Source of the DNA: an uncultured Eubacteriales bacterium
Lineage (GTDB): Bacteria > Bacillota > Clostridia > Oscillospirales > CAG-382
Assembly: GCA_934446095.1 (NCBI GenBank)
Contig: CAKSDR010000036.1
Location: 1 to 13,037, forward strand
DNA length: 13,037 nt
Direction: 5' to 3'
Position 1 is the first letter of the stretch. Every line of letters begins with the position of its first letter. The position numbers and the translations under genes are program-made. Of the stretch, positions 6,177 through 13,037 are shown piece after piece. The notes beneath the pieces were generated by a model that had not been told where the DNA came from, did no database searches, and saw only the letters and a program-made list of their open reading frames with translations.

Positions 6177-6326
6177 TTACTTTGTTTCCTTATGAAGGGT
6201 ATGCTTGCGGCAGAAACGGCAATACTTCATAAGTTCGATACGATCGGGATCGTTCTTCTTATTTTTTGTAGTGTCATAGTTTCTTTGTTTGCAGTCGCTG
6301 CAAACGAGTGTGATTTTTACTCTCAT
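6177..6326 (-). CDS. rpmG: 50S ribosomal protein L33, zinc-binding form
   Basis: A 49-residue basic protein: MRVKITLVCSDCKQRNYDTT at residues 1-20, then a lysine-rich loop, then LMKYCRFCRKHTLHKETK at 32-49. The four cysteines C9, C12, C36 and C39 make two CxxC pairs, so this is the zinc-binding (C+) L33. In bacteria with two L33 copies, a cysteine-free copy replaces this form when zinc is scarce; no such copy is in the window. ATG start at 6324-6326, with GGGAGGTG upstream. Its ATG overlaps the TGA of a possible 25-codon leader frame. First gene of the rpmG-secE-nusG-rplK-rplA unit. The gene is short but the identification is clear. Confidence 0.96.
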   Translation of the reverse strand: MRVKITLVCSDCKQRNYDTTKNKKNDPDRIELMKYCRFCRKHTLHKETK

Positions 6327-6424
6327 TTAATTAAGCACCTCCCGGTAAATATGAGTTTTTTACCTCCCTGTGCCGAAAGTTTTGCTGTAAAAAAGCACAA
6401 CAAAAAAACACCTCCGGTGCAGGT
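6327..6424 (-). promoter_or_regulatory. rpmG leader with early hairpin, T-run and possible 25-codon leader ORF
   Basis: The predicted transcript starts near 6424. Within a few bases comes CACC-GGA-GGTG (6419-6409) followed by seven T (6408-6402), which looks like a very small terminator. A second hairpin pairs GGTAAA with TTTACC farther on. The GGAGG in the first hairpin could also serve a TTG start at 6400-6398, opening a 25-codon frame with residues CFFTAKLSAQGGKK near its start. That frame ends in a TGA overlapping the rpmG ATG as ATGA. The 4 bp stem is weak and the frame may be chance, so attenuation or coupling is inference. Confidence 0.35.
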
Positions 6425-6430
6425 AACCTT

Positions 6431-6459
6431 ATTATATCAGACAAAAAACGATTTGTCAA
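6431..6459 (-). promoter_or_regulatory. Sigma-A promoter for the rpmG-secE-nusG-rplK-rplA unit
   Basis: Perfect -35 TTGACA (6459-6454) and perfect -10 TATAAT (6436-6431) with 17 bases between, plus a TGA extended -10. The 14 bases ATACTATTGACAAA (6465-6452) also occur, identical, in the rplU promoter. Confidence 0.9.
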
Positions 6460-6542
6460 TAGTATATTACAAATTTGTATATATTATAATATGTAGTAAA
6501 AAAGCGGCAAAAATATATAATTGAGAAAAAAGGAGGGATTTG

Positions 6543-6571
6543 TTGACATTTTACCGAAAATAGTATATTAT
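6543..6571 (+). promoter_or_regulatory. Sigma-A promoter for the permease gene
   Basis: TTGACA at 6543-6548 and TATTAT at 6566-6571, with a 17-base spacer. It lies about 40 bases upstream of the permease start and points away from the rpmG promoter; the two -35 boxes are about 84 bases apart. Confidence 0.75.
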
Positions 6572-6612
6572 TGTATTATATTTAAAATAATAAAGGAGTG
6601 CAAAGTCAAAAA

Positions 6613-8007
6613 ATGGGTAATGATTTGCAAAAAAAATACGGGCTTTTTACGGCGATAGCAATGGTTATCGGAATCGTAATCGGAAGCGGAGTATTTTTTA
6701 AAGCGGAAACAATCAATATTAAAACAGGCGGCAATCTCCCTATAGGTATACTTGCATGGGCCATAGGCGGAATTATAATGCTGGCCTGTATTTATATGTT
6801 TTCGGTCATGGCAAGAAAATATGAAAAGGTAAACGGAATTGTAGATTACGCCGAAGCAACGGTCGGCAAAAAATACGGATACGCAATCGGATGGTTTCTG
6901 ACAATTATTTATTATCCCACGCTTACATCTGTTCTTGCGTGGCTGTCGGCAAGATATACATTGTCTATTTTCGGTCAGACTGATCCTACGACAGGCCTTT
7001 GCCTTGCTCTTTCGTGTTTGTTTTTGTGCATAAGTTATGCAGTGAATGCGCTTTCACCTGTATTTGCCGGAAAATTTCAGGTTGCAACGACGGTTATAAA
7101 ACTTATACCTATCTTAATTATGGCGATAGTAGGCACAATTGCGGGAATCGCAAACGGAAATGTCGTTGAAAACTTTACAAGCGTTGTAAATTCGGATATC
7201 ACACCGCTTCAGGCTCTTTTTACGGCGGTTGTTGCCACAAGTTTTGCTTATGAGGGCTGGATCATCGCGACCTGCATAAATGCGGAACTTAAAAACGCAA
7301 AGAAAAATCTTCCGATAGCGCTCATTGTCGGAGGAATCGTAATAATAGCCGTATACATACTTTATTTTATCGGACTTTCGGGCGCAGTGCCTACGCAGGA
7401 TCTCATGGATAATGGCGTAAACCACGCGTTTACGGTAGTGTTCGGCAATGTTGTGGGTACCATGCTTGTGGTATTTATAGCCATATCTTGCATGGGAACA
7501 TTAAACGGACTTATGCTCGCGTGCGTGCGCGGCATGTATTCGGTGGCTTCAAGGAATATGGGTCCGAAACCCAAAATATTTAAGCAAATCGACCCTATTA
7601 CAAATATGCCTACAAACTCGTCCATACTCGGACTTCTTCTTTGCGGCATATGGCTCTTTTTCTTCTACGGAGCAAACCTCGCGCCGAAAAATATTTTTGG
7701 AGTATTCGGATTTGACAGTTCCGAACTTCCGATAGTTACGATATATGCTTTGTATATTCCGATATTTTTTATGTTCATGATAAAAGGAAAAGAAAAGGGT
7801 CCGTTTAAGGGTAAAATTATGCCGGTTATATCAATTATCGCATCTATCGCAATGATTTTTGCGGCAGTTTATGCACATGGCGTAACCCCGTACCTTGCCG
7901 CAGCCGAGAACGGAAGTTTTTCCTGTCCGATACTATCATATCTTTTAGTATTTGCGGTTATTATGATTATAGGCATGCTTTTTGCAAAAGAGAAAAAAGA
8001 TAACTGA
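6613..8007 (+). CDS. APC-superfamily amino acid permease (SteT/LAT-like)
   Basis: An integral membrane transporter moving amino acids by exchange or cation symport. The 464-residue product has about 12 membrane segments. The first helix carries the substrate-binding break IGSGVFF (residues 23-29), and the sixth-helix region has ATSFAYEGWIIA followed by NAELKNAKKNLPIA. Both closely resemble Bacillus subtilis SteT, a serine/threonine exchanger, as I remember it, so an L-amino-acid exchanger is the best guess. Substrate cannot be fixed. The ATG at 6613 is preferred. A GTG at 6598 lies inside the AAGGAG ribosome site (6593-6598), so it is too close to be used, but the ATG then sits 14 bases from that site, longer than usual. 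It shares a transcript with the TIM-barrel gene 19 bases downstream. Confidence 0.9.
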   Translation: MGNDLQKKYGLFTAIAMVIGIVIGSGVFFKAETINIKTGGNLPIGILAWAIGGIIMLACIYMFSVMARKYEKVNGIVDYAEATVGKKYGYAIGWFLTIIYYPTLTSVLAWLSARYTLSIFGQTDPTTGLCLALSCLFLCISYAVNALSPVFAGKFQVATTVIKLIPILIMAIVGTIAGIANGNVVENFTSVVNSDITPLQALFTAVVATSFAYEGWIIATCINAELKNAKKNLPIALIVGGIVIIAVYILYFIGLSGAVPTQDLMDNGVNHAFTVVFGNVVGTMLVVFIAISCMGTLNGLMLACVRGMYSVASRNMGPKPKIFKQIDPITNMPTNSSILGLLLCGIWLFFFYGANLAPKNIFGVFGFDSSELPIVTIYALYIPIFFMFMIKGKEKGPFKGKIMPVISIIASIAMIFAAVYAHGVTPYLAAAENGSFSCPILSYLLVFAVIMIIGMLFAKEKKDN

Positions 8008-8026
8008 ATGGGGAGGAAGTATAAAA

Positions 8027-8887
8027 ATGAAATTATCCATGCAGACAGGCAGTATGCCGAAAAATTTCGGCGAAAGAATAACCATAGAAAAAATTGCAAA
8101 GGCCGGATTTGATACCATAGATTATACGATGAACGATTATGAAAACAGGGCGGTCTTTTGCGAAGAATATATATCCTGTGCGGAAAAATTAAAAAGCACT
8201 GCAGAAAATCTCGGTTGCTCTTTTAATCAGGTTCATGCTCCCTTTCCGAGCGCAGAAGTGGGGCGCGATGAATTCAATGAAATTGCATTTCAAAAACTTA
8301 AACGCTCAATTGAATTTGCCGGCATCTTGGGTGCAAAACAGATAATAGTTCATCCCGTAACCTTTATAAACGATCATCAGAAAACACTTGAATACAATAT
8401 CGAATTTTATAAAAAACTCGAAGATACCGCGTGCAGGGCAAATATAAAAATAGCACTTGAAAACATGTTTTGGTGCGACGAAAAAGCAGGCACTATAAGA
8501 CCCGGAGCATGCGGGAATGCCGAATGGTTCTGTGAACTTTACGACAAATTAAATCCCGAGAATTTTACTTGCTGCCTCGATATAGGACACTGCGGACTTG
8601 TCGGAGAACGCGCGCATCATATGATAAACAGCCTCGGACATAAAAGACTCGGCGCTTTGCATGTTCACGACAATGACTTTAAAGACGACCGGCATACGCT
8701 GCCTTTTACCGGAAGCATAGACTTCAAAGAGGTTGCGAAGGCTCTTTCGAACATAAACTACAAAGGAGATTTTACATTTGAATGCGCCCCGTTTTTAAGC
8801 GGATTTCCGACGGATCTTTATGATGACGCTTTAAAACTTGTTTTTTGTGTCGGAAAAAAGTTAATAAGTATGATAGAAAATCAATGA
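8027..8887 (+). CDS. Sugar phosphate isomerase/epimerase-like TIM-barrel protein
   Basis: A 286-residue member of the xylose isomerase-like TIM-barrel family (AP_endonuc_2 fold), which includes metal-dependent sugar, inosose and tagaturonate epimerases or isomerases, and endonuclease IV. Likely metal ligands are visible in order: Glu145 in ALENMFW, Asp185 and His188 in CCLDIGHCG, His212 or His214 in LHVHDND, and Glu252 in FTFECAP. Endonuclease IV-specific motifs are not seen, so a sugar or polyol substrate is more likely. ATG start with GGAGG (8012-8016) 10 bases upstream. An in-frame start at 7982 lies inside the permease gene and is rejected. It is the second gene after the permease and is followed by a terminator. 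The pairing suggests, without proof, a small catabolic unit. Confidence 0.85.
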   Translation: MKLSMQTGSMPKNFGERITIEKIAKAGFDTIDYTMNDYENRAVFCEEYISCAEKLKSTAENLGCSFNQVHAPFPSAEVGRDEFNEIAFQKLKRSIEFAGILGAKQIIVHPVTFINDHQKTLEYNIEFYKKLEDTACRANIKIALENMFWCDEKAGTIRPGACGNAEWFCELYDKLNPENFTCCLDIGHCGLVGERAHHMINSLGHKRLGALHVHDNDFKDDRHTLPFTGSIDFKEVAKALSNINYKGDFTFECAPFLSGFPTDLYDDALKLVFCVGKKLISMIENQ

Positions 8888-8930
8888 AAAAAGACCGTAA
8901 TTTCAAATTACGGTCTTTACTTTTTATTTT
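8887..8930. terminator. Bidirectional rho-independent terminator between convergent genes
   Basis: AAAGACCGTAATTT (8890-8903) and AAATTACGGTCTTT (8905-8918) are perfect inverted repeats, giving a stem of about 12 bp with a 5-base loop. Reading plus, ACTTTTTATTTT follows; reading minus, a T-run (8892-8887) follows. It ends both the permease/TIM-barrel transcript and the opposing zinc-ribbon gene, whose stop codon (8929-8931) touches the tail. Confidence 0.93.
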
Positions 8931-9300
8931 ATTGCATCAGATAATACAAAAAAACATCAATTCCGCCAACGCTTTTTATGAAAAGACGGATCGCGATAAA
9001 GGTTATGAACGATAAGATAAGTTCTATAAACCAAACAAGGATTGAGGCAGTGGAAAAGTTTTTAATATTTTTGTTTTCGGCAGTGCAAAGTATAATAATA
9101 TTTGCAATAATATTTACCGGGAAAATAAGGTTTAATAACAAAAGACCCGCATATTGAATAACCGATATGCTTTTTTCGGAAGAAATTTCGGCTTTTTCAG
9201 ACGCTGCCGATATGTTGTCGGTGCCTTTTAATTCTTTTCCGCATTTTTTGCAAAATCTCCATTCATCGGAAAGCATTTCTCCGCAGCGGGGACAGTACAT
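8929..9300 (-). CDS. Zinc-ribbon small membrane protein, function unknown
   Basis: The 123-residue product begins MYCPRCGEMLSDEWRFCKKC, a zinc ribbon with C3, C6, C17 and C20. A polar Ser/Glu-rich linker (about residues 23-48) follows, then two or more hydrophobic segments in the C-terminal two-thirds (about 52-75 and 89-111). Such zinc-ribbon membrane proteins are common and mostly uncharacterised in Clostridia; I do not recognise a specific family. ATG at 9298-9300 is preferred, with GAGGTG 7 bases upstream; a start at 9315 would swallow that site. It has its own promoter, divergent from valS, and converges on the shared terminator with the TIM-barrel gene. The ribbon may bind a partner rather than nucleic acid. 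Confidence 0.75.
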   Translation of the reverse strand: MYCPRCGEMLSDEWRFCKKCGKELKGTDNISAASEKAEISSEKSISVIQYAGLLLLNLIFPVNIIANIIILCTAENKNIKNFSTASILVWFIELILSFITFIAIRLFIKSVGGIDVFLYYLMQ

Positions 9301-9337
9301 ATTTATACACCTCAAAATTATAAACTGATTTTTTATA

Positions 9338-9366
9338 ATTTTATCACTTATCGGAATTTATGTCAA
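9338..9366 (-). promoter_or_regulatory. Sigma-A promoter for the zinc-ribbon protein
   Basis: TTGACA (9366-9361) and TAAAAT (9343-9338) with a 17-base spacer and TGA before the -10. It lies about 40 bases upstream of the gene's ATG. Confidence 0.75.
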
Positions 9367-9426
9367 TCAAAAAAATATAAATATTATAAAAAAGTGCTGA
9401 ATTTTTATTTTAAATGCAGTTTTTTC

Positions 9427-9455
9427 TTGCAAAACTATAATATATATTGTATAAT
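9427..9455 (+). promoter_or_regulatory. Sigma-A promoter for valS
   Basis: TTGCAA (9427-9432) and TATAAT (9450-9455) with a 17-base spacer. Transcription should start near 9462, giving a leader of about 43 bases, too short for a T-box riboswitch. The surrounding DNA (9367-9460) is very AT-rich. Confidence 0.7.
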
Positions 9456-9504
9456 ATCCAGTAAAGACAAATTTACAAGAAAACATATAATCGGGAGAAA
9501 AATA

Positions 9505-12132
9505 ATGCCAAAAGAACTTGAAAAACAGTATAATCCTCATAATACGGAAGATAAAATATATAAAATGTGGGAAAAAGGCGGATATTTTACTCCGTCAGAC
9601 GATAAATCCCGTCCGGCATTTTCAATAGTTATTCCGCCTCCTAACGTAACGGGACAGCTTCATATGGGACATGCCCTTGACGAAACCCTTCAGGATATTC
9701 TTATAAGATATAAGAGAATGAACGGCTTTAACGCTCTTTGGATTCCCGGCACAGACCATGCGGGAATTGCGACTCAGATAAAGGTTGAAGAATTTCTCAG
9801 AAAAGAAGAAGGTCTTACAAGGTATGACATCGGACGCGAAAAGTTTCTCGATAGAGTATGGCAATGGAAAGAAAAGTACGGCTCAAGAATAATAAACCAG
9901 TTGAAGAAACTCGGGTGTTCCTGCGATTGGACAAGGGAAAGATTCACGATGGACGAGGGCTGTTCCAGGGCTGTAAAGGAAGTTTTTGTATCGTTATACG
10001 AAAAAGGACTTATATACAGAGGCAACAGAATAATAAACTGGTGCCCGCACTGCGCAACAGCGCTTTCGGATGCCGAAGTTGAATATTCGGAACAGCCGGG
10101 ACATTTCTGGCATATAAAATATCCTCTGAAGGATGACCCCGGAAAATATGTTGTAATCGCAACAACAAGACCCGAAACGCTGCTCGGAGATACTGCCGTT
10201 GCGGTTCACCCTGACGATGAAAGATATAAGGATATCGTCGGAAAAATGCTAATACTCCCGCTTGTTGGCAGAGAGATTCCCGTAATTGCCGATGAATATG
10301 TTGAAAAAGATTTCGGAACCGGATGCGTAAAAATTACTCCTGCGCATGACCCCAATGACTTTTTGGTGGGACAAAGACATAATCTTGAACAGATAAGAGT
10401 TCTTAACGACGACGCTACCATAAATCACTTCGGCGGAAAATACGAGGGCATGGACAGATATAAAGCCCGTGAAGAAATTGTAAAAGATTTGAAGGAACAG
10501 GGATATCTTGTAAAAGTTGAGGAATATACTCATAACGTAGGTACATGTTACCGCTGCAAGACTACGGTTGAACCTCTTACCAGCAATCAGTGGTTCGTAA
10601 AGATGGAACCTCTCGCGAAACCCGCACTTGAAGTCGTATATAATAAGAAGGTAAGGTTTGTTCCCGAAAGATTTACAAAAATATATACAAACTGGATGGA
10701 AAATGTCCATGACTGGTGTATTTCGCGTCAGTTGTGGTGGGGTCATAGAATCCCGGCATTTTATTGCGACGCATGCGGAAATACGGTTGTTTCAAAGAAA
10801 GATGAAAAAATTTGTCCTGCCTGCGGCGGCAAGTTAAGACAGGAAGAAGACGTTCTTGACACGTGGTTTTCTTCAGCGCTGTGGCCTTTTTCAACTCTCG
10901 GATGGCCTGATAAGACCGAGGATTTGAAATACTATTATCCTACAGATACTCTTGTAACAGGATATGATATAATCTTTTTCTGGGTAGCAAGAATGATATT
11001 TTCCGGAATGGAAAACATGGGAAAAGAACCGTTTTCCAATGTGTTTATTCATGGTCTTGTAAGAGATGAGCAGGGAAGAAAAATGTCCAAATCCCTCGGG
11101 AACGGAATAGATCCGCTTGAAGTTATAGATAAGTACGGTGCTGACGCGCTGAGATTTACGCTTGTTAGCGGAAACTCCCCCGGAAACGATATGCGTTATT
11201 CCGACAAGAAGATGGAAGCATCAAGGAACTTTGCAAATAAAATATGGAATGCCGCGCGTTTTGCAATGCTGAATCTCGATGACAGCGTTAAATGCGAACT
11301 GCCTGAGAATCTGGAACTTGAAGATAAATGGATTATTTCCCATTTTAACGAAACCGTAAGGGATATAACCACGAATCTTGATAAATTCGAACTCGGTGTT
11401 GCAGCCGGAAAATTGTATGAATTTATATGGGATCGTTTCTGCGACTGGTATATTGAACTTGTAAAACCGCGCCTGTTTGACAAAACAAGCGAAAAAAACA
11501 AGACGGCACAACAGGTTATAGTATATATTCTTTCCGGAATATTGAAACTTCTTCATCCGTTTATGCCATACATTTCGGAGGAAATCTGGCAGACGCTCAG
11601 AGTTTCGGATAAGCCTTTGATTATTGCGGAATGGCCGAAATACGATGCAAAATTCAGTTTTGAAAATGACAAGGAATCGCTTGACAGGGTAATAAAGGCT
11701 ATAAGTGCCGTGCGTGTAAGACGTGCCGAGATGAATGTTGCCCCGTCCAAAAAGGCGAAACTTATAATAATAAGCGACAATAAAGATAGTTTTAATTCGG
11801 AAACCTCTGTATTTTTCGAAAAACTTGCGTCTGCGTCAAGCGTTGAATATCCGGAAGAATATGAAAACGATACCGCGATATCAATTGTTACAGACAGCGC
11901 AAAAATGTATATTCCCATGGAAGACATAGTAGATTTTGAAAAGGAAAGAGAAAGACTCGAAAAGGAAAAACAAACCGCACTGTCTGAAATCGACAGGGTA
12001 AACCGAAAACTTTCAAATGGTGAATTTATGGCAAAAGCGCCGAAGGCGGTCGTTGACGCAGAAAAATCAAAACTTGAAAAATATACGCAGATGCTTCAGA
12101 ATGTTGAAGATATGATATCAAAAATCAAATAA
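9505..12132 (+). CDS. valS: Valyl-tRNA synthetase
   Basis: Class I aminoacyl-tRNA synthetase that charges tRNA-Val and edits mischarged threonine. The 875-residue length is typical. The HIGH signature is HMGH at residues 53-56, preceded by PPPNVTGQL; the KMSKS signature is at 526-530. The editing domain includes VIATTRPETLLGDTAVAVHP. Cysteine pairs CPHC, CYRC, CDAC (C421, C424) and CPAC (C437, C440) suggest bound zinc. The C-terminal coiled coil (about residues 810-875, rich in Lys and Glu) is the ValRS tRNA-binding arm. ATG 9505-9507 is chosen because GGGAGA (9493-9498) lies just upstream and MPKELEKQYNPH fits the family; an earlier start at 9394 overlaps the promoter. The metallo-hydrolase follows after 12 bases. 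Confidence 0.98.
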   Translation: MPKELEKQYNPHNTEDKIYKMWEKGGYFTPSDDKSRPAFSIVIPPPNVTGQLHMGHALDETLQDILIRYKRMNGFNALWIPGTDHAGIATQIKVEEFLRKEEGLTRYDIGREKFLDRVWQWKEKYGSRIINQLKKLGCSCDWTRERFTMDEGCSRAVKEVFVSLYEKGLIYRGNRIINWCPHCATALSDAEVEYSEQPGHFWHIKYPLKDDPGKYVVIATTRPETLLGDTAVAVHPDDERYKDIVGKMLILPLVGREIPVIADEYVEKDFGTGCVKITPAHDPNDFLVGQRHNLEQIRVLNDDATINHFGGKYEGMDRYKAREEIVKDLKEQGYLVKVEEYTHNVGTCYRCKTTVEPLTSNQWFVKMEPLAKPALEVVYNKKVRFVPERFTKIYTNWMENVHDWCISRQLWWGHRIPAFYCDACGNTVVSKKDEKICPACGGKLRQEEDVLDTWFSSALWPFSTLGWPDKTEDLKYYYPTDTLVTGYDIIFFWVARMIFSGMENMGKEPFSNVFIHGLVRDEQGRKMSKSLGNGIDPLEVIDKYGADALRFTLVSGNSPGNDMRYSDKKMEASRNFANKIWNAARFAMLNLDDSVKCELPENLELEDKWIISHFNETVRDITTNLDKFELGVAAGKLYEFIWDRFCDWYIELVKPRLFDKTSEKNKTAQQVIVYILSGILKLLHPFMPYISEEIWQTLRVSDKPLIIAEWPKYDAKFSFENDKESLDRVIKAISAVRVRRAEMNVAPSKKAKLIIISDNKDSFNSETSVFFEKLASASSVEYPEEYENDTAISIVTDSAKMYIPMEDIVDFEKERERLEKEKQTALSEIDRVNRKLSNGEFMAKAPKAVVDAEKSKLEKYTQMLQNVEDMISKIK

Positions 12133-12144
12133 TTCGAGGTAAAA

Positions 12145-12774
12145 ATGCTGTTGTTATCTACCCTGAAACTGGGATTTATGCAGACAAATTGCTATATCGT
12201 CGGCTCGTGCGGAAAGTGCGTTGTTATAGACCCTGCATATGACGCGGATAAAATACTGCACAGCGCCGAAGAGTCGGGATATACGATAGAAAAAATCTTT
12301 CTTACTCATGCGCATTTTGACCATATAATGGCGCTTGCTGAATTGCAGGAAAGAACGGGGGCAGAAGTTTATATTCATGAAAATGAAATCGCGCTTCTTA
12401 ATAATGCCGCATGGAATTTGTCTTCTCAGTTTGCCAAAAATTTAAGGCAGTATACGGGAAAGGCTGCGTCTGTCAGGGACTGCGATATGATTCCTGTCGG
12501 AAACGAATATTTTAAAGTTATGCATACTCCGGGACATACTCCCGGCTCCGTATGTTATATATGCGAAGATAAACTGTTTTCCGGAGATACGCTTTTTTAT
12601 GAAAGTTACGGAAGATATGATTTCCCCGGAGGAAGTTTTTCAGAACTTAAGAATTCGTTGCAAAGACTTGCAAATCTTGATGGTGATTATGCGGTTTTTC
12701 CCGGACACGGACCTGAAACTTCGCTTTCGCACGAAAGAAAATTCAATGAACTTATGGTAAATTTTAATGAATAA
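12145..12774 (+). CDS. Metallo-beta-lactamase-fold hydrolase (glyoxalase II-like)
   Basis: The 209-residue product carries the full metallo-beta-lactamase metal set: THAHFDH with H55, H57, D59 and H60, then H131 in TPGHTPGS, D148 in FSGDTLF, and H188 in FPGHGPET. The overall layout, with GSVCYIC and the SGDTLFYESYGR block, matches the small hydroxyacylglutathione hydrolase-like group (YcbL/YqgX). These hydrolyse thioesters such as S-lactoylglutathione or act on unknown substrates; the in vivo substrate here is not known. The ATG at 12145 has GAGGT only 4 bases upstream, which is short. It sits 12 bases after valS and overlaps the next gene by 8 bases, so all three probably share one transcript. 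This pairing with valS says little about function. Confidence 0.88.
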   Translation: MLLLSTLKLGFMQTNCYIVGSCGKCVVIDPAYDADKILHSAEESGYTIEKIFLTHAHFDHIMALAELQERTGAEVYIHENEIALLNNAAWNLSSQFAKNLRQYTGKAASVRDCDMIPVGNEYFKVMHTPGHTPGSVCYICEDKLFSGDTLFYESYGRYDFPGGSFSELKNSLQRLANLDGDYAVFPGHGPETSLSHERKFNELMVNFNE

Positions 12775-13037
12775 GATTTTGCGAAATGACATTATTTTGT
12801 TTCTGCTTGTTTTACTTATTTCGCTTGCGCTTTTTATATTCATGATATCAAAAGGCAGCGAAGCGTCATACGTCAGCGTTTATTGCGACGACCGGCAGGC
12901 AGAGGTTTTGCCTCTTGACAGAGATTGCGAATATTCGCCGAACGGCGGGGCAAACGTTATAAAAATCGAAGGCGGTAAAGCGTATATGTCATATTCTGCA
13001 TGTCCGGATCATAGTTGCATGAAAATGCACAGTATCG
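12767..13037 (+). CDS. NusG domain II-containing membrane-anchored protein, 3' end cut by window edge
   Basis: Ninety codons are visible. A short basic start (MNKILRND) leads into one membrane helix or signal anchor at about residues 9-28. An extracytoplasmic domain follows, with ANVIKIEGGKAYMSYSACPDHSC at about 62-84; the CPDHSC core has C79 and C84. This matches the NusG domain II family (NusG_II), which shares a fold with an inserted domain in some NusG proteins but is not a transcription factor here. In many Firmicutes such genes precede a small membrane transporter gene, which could lie past the right edge. The ATG at 12767 overlaps the hydrolase stop by 8 bases. Function is unknown. Confidence 0.82.
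   Translation, partial: MNKILRNDIILFLLVLLISLALFIFMISKGSEASYVSVYCDDRQAEVLPLDRDCEYSPNGGANVIKIEGGKAYMSYSACPDHSCMKMHSI

Noticed and set aside
6138..6177. Possible tRNA-Trp between rpmG and secE
   Set aside because: Only 38 bases are available, too short for a tRNA, and no cloverleaf elements are present.
6192..6524. 110-codon plus-strand open frame across rpmG and its leader
   Set aside because: It covers L33, its promoter and leader in antisense; the opposite-strand L33 with four cysteines is the real gene.
9394..9504. Longer ValRS start with 37 extra residues
   Set aside because: The extension covers the predicted promoter and start of transcription and has no ribosome site; the ATG at 9505 has one.
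10249..10746. 165-codon minus-strand open frame inside valS
   Set aside because: Antisense shadow within the ValRS editing/catalytic region; no promoter or ribosome site.
1..13037. CRISPR array, insertion sequence, prophage or defence island
   Set aside because: No spaced direct repeats, transposase or integrase, terminal inverted repeats, or defence domains were seen; the content is ordinary housekeeping.

Overview
This is an AT-rich, gene-dense chromosomal window from a low-GC Gram-positive bacterium, most likely a member of the Clostridia. Four things point there: the N-terminally extended ribosomal protein L27 next to its processing protease Prp (a Firmicutes and relatives hallmark), strong GGAGG ribosome sites, frequent TTG/GTG starts, and textbook TTGACA/TATAAT promoters. 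No species can be named from the sequence alone. I see no mobile element, CRISPR array, rRNA or tRNA gene.

Minus strand, positions 1-6459, read right to left. A strong promoter at 6431-6459 drives rpmG (L33, a 49-residue gene) - secE - nusG - rplK (L11) - rplA (L1). This block supplies ribosome and translocon parts plus a transcription elongation factor. rplK has its own structured leader containing what looks like an imitation of the 23S rRNA L1-binding site. The block ends in a strong terminator directly after rplA, so rplJ-rplL, which usually follow, are absent here. Beyond the terminator lie a cytidylate-kinase-like gene and a MATE-family exporter, which overlap by 4 bases. A second strong promoter (1866-1895) and a folded leader (1808-1858) then start rplU (L21) - prp - rpmA (L27). 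A weaker terminator follows, and then obgE, which runs off the left edge. Prp is expected to trim the L27 extension, so protease and substrate are co-transcribed and almost touch. Obg is a ribosome-assembly GTPase, so most of this half serves ribosome biogenesis.

Plus strand, positions 6543-8930. A divergent promoter starts an APC-superfamily amino acid permease (SteT/LAT-like) and, 19 bases later, a xylose-isomerase-like TIM-barrel protein. They end at a bidirectional terminator shared with a small, oppositely oriented zinc-ribbon membrane protein (8929-9300).

Plus strand, positions 9427-13037. A promoter without a T-box leader starts valS (valyl-tRNA synthetase). It is followed by a glyoxalase II-like metallo-beta-lactamase-fold hydrolase and, overlapping it by 8 bases, the beginning of a membrane-anchored NusG domain II protein cut by the right edge.

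The window is mainly housekeeping. The points most worth a second look are regulatory: three structured ribosomal-protein leaders, two promoters sharing a 14-base -35 block, an insertion in NusG, and a poorly characterised kinase/exporter pair. No intergenic stretch exceeds 300 bases. The longest, 6327-6612, holds two divergent promoters and the rpmG leader.
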